A stretch of DNA of 64,000 nucleotides from Garra rufa (taxonomy: Eukaryota > Chordata > Actinopteri > Cypriniformes > Cyprinidae): the NCBI RefSeq assembly GCF_049309525.1, contig NC_133366.1:18715412-18779411 (forward strand), written 5' to 3'. Numbering within the stretch: position 1 is the first letter of the stretch; each line of letters opens with the position of its first letter. The translations under genes and the position numbers were made by a program. The notes under the pieces are model-generated. The model saw nothing but the letters and a program-made list of their open reading frames with translations, was not told the DNA's origin and did not search any database. Shown here piece by piece: positions 34,401-45,600 of this stretch.

Positions 34401-36595
34401 ATGATCTATGCTAAGCTATGCTAAAAGTGATATCGCCAGAACAGGAGAACGGCTGAATGGATTTCAAAATGGTAAAAATCAACTTATTAACTCGGGGGGA
34501 GTTGGAGAATGAGCCTATTTCCAAAAAAAGTGGAGTGTTCCTTTAATGTAATAGAGGGTTTGCACTTATGTGATTTGGTTAGTTACCCAGATGCACAGCC
34601 ACACTGGCAATACTCGGCTGTAAACAACAGCATGGATTGCACGGTTAAAGTACTACTGAATATGGGGTTCTGCTCATTTATCCACAGGGAAAATCGTCTG
34701 AAAGCTGCTAAATCATAGAGAAGTGCTAAGTAAGCAGGAAAGGGCGCAATATTTTGACTTAATAGGTGGTATTAAGATAAGCAGTATTAAAATAACATAT
34801 TAGCTTAATATTTTATCATGTCCTATCTGACTGGAAATTATAAGAACAAACATGAATGTTGTCAAGATTCTTGCCCTGCAATCCTAGTTCAGTTTGGCCA
34901 ACCACAAACACCTTTTGTTCCTCAGACAGTTTTTTGAGTTTTTATTTTTTTTTCACTCTTCAGCTTGATTTGTTTTAACTTTTGGTAATCTATTGTACTC
35001 CAAATGTTCTCCTAGTCTGACCGATTAATACAGCCCAGAACATGACAACAATTGATGATTTTAGCAGCAATAATATGCAAAATATGCTCAATTTGTTTGG
35101 TTCAGGGCCACCAGTGTGGCCGCTTGACTACGCCTTGTGAAAAAGCTCTATAATTAAACAGGCCAAACTTTAGTGAAGGAAAGTTCGATTTGTTCTATTA
35201 AACTTGTTTATCCTAAACGCTCCTCTCTTTCAAAGCGTTGAAAAGTCTGAATTAATCATTTGGACGATTCATTTAAACAAACAATTCACAAAAATGATTC
35301 ACCAATTCAAGTCTATGCTGTGAGATTTCGATGAGATACACCTGATTTAAACTGCTTAAATTCTAAATTATATAACTGAATACTTACATTATTAATATCA
35401 AATCTATTCACTTTGACTGTAGTTTGACTATCCTATAAATAAGATCCTTATCCTCATTTGAAAACACTGGGATATTGGAAGCAAGACTGAATATATTGTG
35501 GCTTCATGAAATTGGAAGACGTGTTCTTACAATGAATGTCTTAGTCATAATTAGTGTTAAATGCCTTATGTCGTATATATCACGAAACTCAAATCTGTTT
35601 TATTAGTCTTAAAATAGCTCCTTTTATATTCAGTCTGTCTGGCTAAAAATGAGTCATCAGGACCTGTGAATACATTTTCAGGGTAAAACCGATTTCTTCC
35701 GTCACTCAGAACCGGTGTATTTCAACACTTTAATGAAGTCCAGAGTTGAGTCTCTTATTTTTGTACTTCCCATTGCCTCACAGAACTGAACAAACGGTCC
35801 TTGATGACATCAGTAAAAACAAAAAGGGTGTAAAGCAGTGGTCATGTGATGTGTAAAGATACTGAAACATATATATAACAAGAGAGGGTTAGGAGAAGTA
35901 ATCCCACAACAATTTGGCTTCATGGTAGAATTACGACAGCATTTTGATTTTTGTCTGTGGAGGGTTTCCCTTTTTTTGGAGCGTGAAAAAGTACCGAGGG
36001 AGACAATGCAGAATTAGGACACTTCCTCCGGTGGAGGACGAGAGAGGGAGCACTGAAGGGAAACAGAGGCTGGTTTTGTCTGAGCCCAGTACCGGCATCC
36101 AAACAACACAAAGCCTGCCTAACCAGCCATTCATTTAACTAGGCCTCTGTGCATAGCTAATGCACTGAGAACAGCCTCCCTCAAACGGCACAAAACAGAC
36201 GGTGGGGAAAGTGGGGTGAGGGGAATTTGAAGGAGTTATTAAACGCATTTCGAGAGCAGAACGTTTCATCATGTGATCAGCTGTGCCGTGCATGCTTCAC
36301 GTCTACCTTGTATTCTTCATTTAATAACAGGAAAAGGAAACGATAAACTGTTATCTAAGAACTATTTGGGCTTCTGTCTTTCCTTGAACTCTGAAGGATG
36401 TGGTACAGTTTCAGTCATATTATACTAAACACTGCTGTTTTATATGTGTGGGGTTGATAAGATATTTTTAATGCTTTAAAAAAAAGTTTCTTAGCCTTAC
36501 CAAGATTGCATTTATATAATGAACAGTATAAACTGTAAAACTGCAAAATTAGAATATCTTCGCAGCCAATCAGATTTGAGGACCAGAAAGAACAA

Positions 36596-36694
<99 letters not shown>

Positions 36695-39600
36695 TTATTC
36701 CAGTAATGGCAAAGCTGAATTTTCAGCAGCCATTACTCCAGTCTACACAGTTTTACATTATCCTTTAGAAAAATGAAAAATCAGTATGCAAATCAATATG
36801 CTAATTTGCTGCTCAAGAAACATAATTATTATTATTGTGAAAAACAGTTGTGCTGCTAAATTGATTATTATTGAACAGCATTTATTAAATTTATGTTTTG
36901 GTTTGACAACTCTTAGTTTCAAAGTTGATTTTTTCAAGAGAATGTGATGTTTGCTTAGGGAGGTCCTGGTGATTTAGCCTCTCCAAATCAGTTAAGATAA
37001 AACTGCATATAAATATAACAACATCATAAATTAACATACAGTTGAGGTCAAAAGTTTACACCCCCCTTTCAGAATCTGCATAATCTTAACTATTTTACTA
37101 AAATAAGAGTGATCATACAAAAAAGCATGTTATTGTTTATTTAGTACAGACCTGAATAAGATATTTCACATATGTAGTCCAGAAAATAATAGTTTAATTT
37201 ATAAAAATTACCAGATTCAAAAGTTTACATCCCCTTGATTCTTAATAGTTTGTTGTTACCCGAACAATCCACAGCTGTGTTTTTTTTGTTTAGTGATAGT
37301 TGTTCATGAGTCCCTTGTTTGTCCTGAACAGTTAAACTGCCTGCTGTTCTTCTTATAAAGTCTTTGGTTTTCCAGCATTTTGTGCATTTGAACCCTTTCC
37401 AACAATGACTGTATGATTTTGAGGGACTCATATGCTACTATTACAGAAGGTTCAAACACTCGTTGATGCTCCAGATTGAAAAAAAAAGCATTAAGAGCCG
37501 GAGGTCAGGATGAATTTAACTTAACTTGTCTTCTGGGACACATGTAACTATCTTCTATAGCCATTGAAGGGCAATACTAAATGAAAAAAAAATATGATAT
37601 TTAGGCAAAATAAGAAAAATGTACACATATCCATTTTGCTCAAAAGTTTTCACCCCCTGGCTTTTAATGCATGTTTTTTTTTTCTCTGGAGCATCAGTGA
37701 GCGTTTGAACCTTCTATAATAGTTGCAAATAATTCCCTCAGTTGTCCTCGGTGTGAAAAGATGGATCTCAAAATCATACAGTCATTGTTGGAAAGGGTTC
37801 AAATACACAAAAATGCTGGAAAACCAAAGAACTTGTGGGACCTGAAGGATTTTTCTGAAGAACAGCAGGCCTGTTTAACAAGGGACAGCTTTGGATCATT
37901 CAGGTAACAACACAGTATTATGAATCAAGGGGATGTAAAATTTTGAACAGGGTCTTTTGTTTTAATTCAACTATTATTTTCTCTTGTGGACTATAACATA
38001 TTTCATGTCAAATATCTTATTCAGGTCAGTACTAAATAAACAATAACATGCAGTTTGTATGATCCCTCTTATTTTGGTAAATAAATTAACATTTTGCAGA
38101 TTCTGAAAGGGGGATGTAAACTTTTGACCTACTGTAGTTGCCTTTATAATTTTTTGGCACTATATGTTTATGATCGAACTTCAAGATTCACTTCAAACGG
38201 GTGCTTCAGCACAGGAGTAGTTGACCTAAAAGAGAAAAGTGACTGTAGAAGCAGACAACTAATACCTTTTATAGCACCCCTTGTGCTACATACATTGTTT
38301 TGTGTATGACAGTACAACAAACTTACGTAGATGGACGCATGCATGTTTAGCTTAGAGTATGTTTCAGGCCTAAGAAATAGTAGAAATTGAAAAAGGACTG
38401 GAAAAAGATCGGAACAAGACACAATGAGAGAAAGGGAGAAAGATCTCACCCCGAACATTTATTTAACTCTATTTACAGGTTTGCAGAAATATCAATCCGA
38501 ATAGAGATATTGGTCGTCTACAAAAAAGACTGCTACAGAAAACTGAAAATGGTTTCAGTGTCAGAAGGAATTGAATGGAGAACAATTCAACAATGTTGGC
38601 AACTCAACATAGCAATAAATCACACGGCTGTAACAGAAACTATGTACACATTTAGTATTTTATCATTCAAGAAGATATACTGAAGTTTCATCTGGGATAA
38701 ATTAATCCTTTTTTAGGATTATATTACACAATTACATATGTAACATATGATACCGTAGCTTAAAAAAAAACATGGAAGTGATGTCATGGTGACAAACAGG
38801 AAGTGATCTGCGTAGCTACACATTGTTGAATTGCATTTTCGTAAGAATATGATGTAAAAAAAGAAAACAAAAAGCTTTGAGGTCTCCATTTAAGATTGAA
38901 ATATAGAAATGTGAGGTCATGAGGAGTTACTGAAGACTCTTTGTCAATATTTAGGTTTCATGGACAGGTTCATGGAAGGCACGCTACTGGTAACCATAGA
39001 GAGGTAAGGCGAAGCCTCTGTCGTACTAAAACCGATTGTGCTTGTTTATGTTTTAATCCATTTGTGTATTCACATCTTTTTTTGAACAGATAAATATATT
39101 CATATGTAAACGAGGGCGCTTGTCACCTCAAACACTCCACGTCTTGGATGTAGTTTATATTTAGCGTCGACAAATTATCACATGTTTAGTTCAGTCAGTT
39201 GTGGCTCCTGTTAAGGTCATCATGTGATCAGCCAGAGGGCAGAGATATGCAGAAGACGAGCAAGATCACTTCAGTTCACTACTGACCTCAAATCAGTCTG
39301 ACTGGCTACAATAATTCTATTGTTTCTCTCATTGGAAGAAAAAAAAGCTGTGAAAGTTAATGATTGTCAAGATTGAGTGTGGCTAGTCATTTTAAAATAC
39401 TTTCAGGGGAACTGTCAAATGCATTGTAGGTAGAAGTCTCTTTTTCGATTCTTCATTAAAGTGCTTAAAGGGTGTCAAATGTACATGGGAAGGAGGTGGT
39501 TTTGCCAGGGTTTGGCACAGAGCTTACGATGAGGAACACTGCAAATCCACAGCACTCAGAAATCACACACATCTTCAGGAGGGACCAGAGAGAGGTGAGG

Positions 39601-42600
39601 ATAACACATGCGAGCGTAGTTTGTTCACACAGGAGAGGTACCTGATCGAGCCCAGTTGTCCTGGTAAGTGTCCTCCGTCAGGAGGTGCGGCCGTTCTGGG
39701 GAGCGAGGGAGAGGCACAGGGGAACGGTGAAGGAGAGAGCTGTTAGGGCTTGTGATGTCGCCTTCGGCAACAAATGTCAGGTCCGTGCCGCTCTCCTCTT
39801 CCTCCAGCGCCTGGACCCCTCCGTCGTTCCTCCAGTCTGTGATCCCGGACGAGCCCCCTTTTTGCGAGTGTGGGATTGGGGATAGTGAGGACCTAAACGG
39901 TGCTGGATTTCGGCCTGCTGCGTTTCTGAGAGCGCTATTGGGAGGCATCAGGGCACGTCTAGGCGCTGTGCCTTCCACCGCCGAATCTAAGCTCTGTGTT
40001 TGGTGGCTGGCACTTAGCGCGGAGCCGTTCTCCTTGGATCTGGGCCGGTTCTTGTGGGAGACAGGGGTGGAGCTCAGATTGCAGCCGTCTGCTTCCGTGT
40101 CGAGGCGCAGGAAGTCAGGAAGGACAAGGTCGGATTTGTTCAGCAAACCCCGCTGGTCGTCAGCTCTGTTGCTCTGTGCTTTGGATATGAGCTCGAAGAA
40201 TTCTGGTTGAACAACAAATATAGTGTTAAACCGTTTTATTTGTCAGGATTTTGAAAGCATCTGACATGTTACAGGGAGCGTGAGATGGAAAGCATTCTCG
40301 CAAGACGTCAGCAACAGATTAACTGCAGCTGCAAAGTGTGCTTGTGTTAGCATTAGCTACATCAGCCAGTGTTGCTACAGAGACTGGTTAGCGTACGAAC
40401 TAGGTGAAAGAAAGAGAGATCATTCAAAAAAGTGAAAGGGGAATAGTTTTTTACCTTCAGCTTCATCTATATTAAGCTTTTTCTGTTTGTGGTTTTCCAC
40501 CTGGGCCCTGGTTTTCACAGCCGAAGCCTTGCTTGCCGCTTTGTCCTCCCCCTGGGTAGCGACAATGAGAATGGGGCACATTAAGGGTGCGTGGATGAGA
40601 ACCGCCTCTTCTACAAGGCTTTCTCTGGGGCGCAGGGCTAAAACTACAGGGGCCTCATAGGGGCAACTAGGTGGGCCTCTAATCACTATCACTAAAGCTA
40701 GTGTACATACTCACACTACTTGTGCAAGCATACTAAGTCAAACTCCATTCAGCACAGCAAGTCACTGCAGAAAAACCACCACCAGCACAGCATGCCACCA
40801 CAACACCCAACATCAGTGAACATCCACGCTCCACTTGTTCTTTCACCATTTCTCTCACTAGTAACTATTAAGACGAAAGAATCTGTACAAGGGATGAACC
40901 CTTGAACCAAGGAACTCTTGGCGGACAGAATCTGCTATCCCCTTACAACGTTGTGGTGTGTTGAAAGAAAGGAAGTGGTAAAGAGGTGGGTTGCTGTGAT
41001 CCCAGAAGTAGGGTTAGATCATCCACAGGCCCAGAAATGCACAGATACACACAGCCTTCAGACCGGAGAAAAGAATAGGGGGGCCAGCCATGCACAGACT
41101 CCCCACACACAGGCCAAAAAACACAAAGAAAGAAGGAGAGAGAAGGAGATGAAAATGTGCGATCTTTGAGATCGAGGTCTTACTGTGGCAGACTGGCTTC
41201 GTGTAGATAGAGGTGGACCGTGACTTTTAGATGAGACCAGCTTTTGTTTGTCTGTTTAGAGAGAGAGAGAGAGTTAAATCATTCTGTTCAAGTTTAAGAC
41301 AGCAACTATGTAAATTTTACTTCAATAATAACAGCGTATTAATACACGTACTTTGAAGTGTTGACTAACCTACTAAAGCATACAAGCTTGCTTATAATTT
41401 TTTACATTTAAGAAATGACATTAAAGTATGTTTTAGTTTACCAGTACACTTTTAAGCACATTTCAAAAACAATAGAAATCATTCTAAAACTTATTATCAA
41501 TTTAAACCATTTGCAGTTAACATGCATTTAAGTGCCTAAAACAATGCTTTTGGCCTCTATGCAACTGTTTCACAGTGGGTGAAATCAGAGAATCAGATCT
41601 AAATGATGTCTGTGTGCATCTTGCCTTTTCCTGGAACGTGGTCTCCTGCTTCCAGAACCACCCTTAGTCCGTCTAGATTAGATATAGGAAGCCCAAGATC
41701 TAGCGGCTCTTTCTCTCCACTCTACCCACACAAAAACAACATATATAATGAATAACCTTTTCATAAAACCACAAAAATGCATATATTTCACATTTTATGG
41801 TAGAGTAACCCATAATCCTCCCATATATCTCCATACAGCAATGTGCTACAAAACCAAACCAGCTAAACAGGCAAGATGATGGAAACATCTTGCACTAATG
41901 TGAAACCTGATACTTAACCCAAAAAAAGTATGATACTTAACCCAAAAACACATCGTCATCATATTTTTGGTGAGAATTTTTGAACACAATATTGTGCATA
42001 AAACATTTTTTAAGATACATGGCAATACATTTAATAAGCTAGATACATCCAAGATATTAGATACTACATTGTTCACACATGAAGCCAAATAATAAATAGT
42101 TTGACTCACTATCCTGGCCACCAGGTCTGCTAAGTTCAGGCCATATTTGGCCACCACCGGCCTCAGCACTTCTGTAACCGGCTTAGTGGGTTTTGCTTTC
42201 AGCCCAACAGAACGATTTATGGGCACCAGATCCAGTCTATGACAGAGAGATGAAGAACGAGAGAAGTTAGGGAAAATAAACTTTGCGAAACTAAATCCTG
42301 ATGACTGTTTGATAATGAATGACTTTAGTTAAGTTTAAAGGTATAAAAGAGGCCTTATGAATACATAAAGACAGACAAAAATGATAGATCAAGGGATAAA
42401 CGTATGGATAAACAGAGATAAAAACAGATAAACAGGTGTGTACCGGAATAGCGTACGTTTCTCCAGCCGCAGATCTCTGGAGCACAGTGTCATGCAGTCC
42501 TGGTCCAACACTAAAGGCTTTACACAAGGACAGTACATGCTATTATAGTCCATTACAGCACTGCAGTATCAAATGATGCAGATGTGCACACATGCACACA

Positions 42601-45600
42601 CACTCAAACGTAAATGCAGCGCTCAGCACAAACACACACATACTAAAACCACCTTGTAACCTTTGAACAAGACAAAAACAAAAGCAAAACTAAGGGTACC
42701 TCAATTACTGGCTATTGTACTATAGTTTTACCCCAAAAACACAGTTAACATTCTTTAGTGGTGATTTGAACTGCAATGTGATAGGCATGTTACCTTTTCT
42801 CCTCCTACTAGGAACAAATCCACAGCAGCCAGATTAATGCTGAGCTTCTCGCACAAGCCTAAGAGCACTTCTCTGATGGAGACGCCAGGCCTGATGGGTA
42901 CTGAGCAGCATGAGCCATCTGGAAGGTTAATGTTACAGTGACGCACAGCACGTTCAGACAATGACATGGAGTTACGCGACGGCTCACCCTGTTGAACAGA
43001 GGATCACAAAAGAATGAACAATGCAAAAGATGAAATAACCACAAAAATTGAACTGAGTTATGTTAAATTGGAGATAAAATGTATAGATCAAATTAATAAT
43101 AATATTAAATACAGCTGCAAGCAACATTTAGGCGGCAATTAGGGTAAGGATTGAAGCTGAACTCTGGTTGGAGACCCCTATTAAAGACATTTGTTGATAC
43201 AAAATTTTACTACAAAATTAAAAATGGAAAATTAGGTATTGTTTGATTCAATATGCAGCTCTGAATCTAACAAGACCACTCTTATGATTTTTGGTTAAAC
43301 TGGTCAGAGGTTATAAGCAGAAATGTCAATTTTGAATATCTTTTGACCAGTAGGTGGCGCTTTGCCGAAACGACTCATGTGCCCTCAGGTCATGCTTGTT
43401 ATAACACATACCAAGTTTGGTCTGAATCTGCTAAAGTGTTGTAAAGATATAGCCTTGTGTCCATTTTTGTGCAAATTTTGTCAAATTCGTTAACACGCTT
43501 TACAAAAACTGTTTGGTAGATGAAAAGGCTTTTGATCATTTTTGGCAAGCATTGTCTGAAGATGATCTGAGCCATTTTGGTCAAACTCATACAAACCATC
43601 TAAGACAAGTTCAAAAAAGCAAGATTTATAATTTGAAATGGCAAAAAATATTGACCCATAGAAATTTAAACTTTGCAGTAATGTGATTGCAAATTTGCCC
43701 TATTGGTGGCGCTAGAGAGTTTGAGATAGAGACTCCAAATTTGCTATGATTAATATCGAGACTGTTCTCTAACTGTGTGCCAAATTCCATAACTTTCTCG
43801 CAAACGGTTCTATGGGCTGCCATAGACTTCCATTGTTTTAATACAATATATAATATTTGGTAAGTATGAAAAAAACCTAATAATCCTAGCCAGATCAATA
43901 TCTGCTGGAACAAGATGCTTTGACCCACCTCGTTTTTTCCAGAACCAGAGGTGGCAAGTTCCAAACTCGCACCAGACGACAAAGAGCCTTGTGATTCTCT
44001 TCGTCCGTTACTACCTGTAAAGCCTGTGGTGAGAGACAAACAACATTTGTAACTTACAAACTGGAAAATGGAGGGAATTGGAGAAACTGGAGGAAATATT
44101 CAAGGAAACGAGAAGCACAGAAACAAAAATGCATGAAAAGTATCAATTAGTGTAAAAAAAATAACAAAATAAAAACTGAATCAGCACTAATGTCCTCTAC
44201 TCACTGTAGTCTCCAAGATCCCTCTTCTTAGATCCTTTTCCAAAACTTCTATTTCTGGACCAGGAGAAGAAAATGCTTTTCTTTTTATCACCATGTTCAT
44301 CTCTGCTGTCTTCATTCAGAGACCTCCCTGATTTACTCTTCTTGTCATCCTGGACCTTGAAAAAATAAAAGATTATTTTCTGTACTCTACAACAAAGGCA
44401 TTACACAAAGATTTCTCTGGTGGCCAATGAACTATTGATATGCAGAATAAAAATGAGATTGGAGGTTAGGAATTTACTGTGTTTAATTAGATCTGACTAG
44501 TAGGCATGGTGGGATGTTATCTGAGATGACTTTTCTTTGAAAGCTTGTGTGATAACTATGCTAACACTTGATTGTGTAAACAGAATAGAATGCTGACACT
44601 TCAATCTCACCCCTCTAAAGCAACAAGACAATTACATTTAAATGCTTTTAAGTGTGAAGCCATTTTCACATATATAGGTCCCAAATACCTATAGGACAGC
44701 CAAAAATAAGATATTTCATCCATATGATTTGAAACCTTTGGTAAAACTTCCAAATTAAGTAACAGCTCTAAACATACAGATTAAATTTCAATAGTTGCAA
44801 AGGTCATCAATTTATAATTCATAAACGTTCATACATATTCACATACAAAGGTACATAAACTACTGAAGGTGTTACTAAACCTTCCACTCAGAGGTAATTG
44901 GGGGATATCGTCCTTTGATGTGCTTCACAGGCTGTTTGATTTTGTGATTATGTTTCAAAGGAAGTCAATGTGTCAAATACAAATAGACTGTCATCATTCT
45001 AATGAAGGGCGTAAGATATAAAGTATACACAATAGTGTGTGTTACCTTTTTAGGTGTAGAGAGGTTGGAGCGGTCAGAGCTTGTGCTATGTTTGGACGTA
45101 GGGCTGCTGGGGACCTGGTAGGGGTCTGGAAGAGGACGTCCCTCCACCTCGGCAAGCATACATTCCTGATACAGGTAGGACTTTAGGAAGCGTGTGTAAC
45201 TGTCAAACTTCATCAGGTTAAAGATCTATTGAGGGAAGAAAGAAGAATGGCACTGTTAAACCAGCTGTTTATGTTGACACTGTTCCAGCGTAGCCATATT
45301 TTTTATAGCTTTTTCAGTCTTGCTGGTAAAGCAGCTTAAGAAAACCGGTAGGGGCACCAGCATTTCATGCTGGGACCAGCATCCTTAACAATAACATATG
45401 CTGATGACCACCAATGTGGGTCTTATCAGCTGGGATAACATACACTTCCGTTCAAGCTGAAAAGAGGTCAGTCTTTTGGAAGAAATGACGTATGTATCAA
45501 TCTAAAGTGACAGTAAAAAACTACAGTGTTACAAAATATTTCAAATAAATGCTGCTCTTTTGAACTTTCCAGTCATTAAATAAAACAATAACAATAAGAC

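Larger units (their letters stand above)
28459..39641 (-). other. rgs12: rgs12 last intron (long form), 11.2 kb
   Basis: Spliced out in the ATFV form and transcribed past the stop in the short form. Contents: T24 run (28714-28737), element fragments (28980-29300), nested elements (29411-30683), CTCF-like motifs near 31917 and 32183, a hAT element (32896-33464), a giant palindrome (33769-34542), (TG)46 (36599-36691), and a Tc1/mariner-type element (37039-38134). The stretches 30684-32700, 34543-36500 and 38135-39624 show no other supported feature. Confidence 0.7.

Noticed and set aside
33909..34401. Nearly identical 66-residue frames on opposite strands, first suspected to be a duplicated small gene
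   Set aside because: Explained by the arms of the TTAA palindrome; no conservation evidence for coding.
39685..40254. Plus-strand frames of 64-152 residues opposite the rgs12 tail exon
   Set aside because: Antisense shadows of a GC-richer coding exon; no recognisable domain, and the minus strand is firmly rgs12.
41846..42226. 126-residue frame treated as one exon
   Set aside because: Only its first part is rgs12 RBD2 (42236-42110); the rest reads past the GTGAGT donor into the intron.
42444..42517. Acceptor TTTAG|TG nine bases inside the RBD1-RBD2 exon
   Set aside because: It would break the phase set by the upstream donor AAG|GTAACA; the TGTAAAG|CCT acceptor restores PLVLDQD and matches the family.
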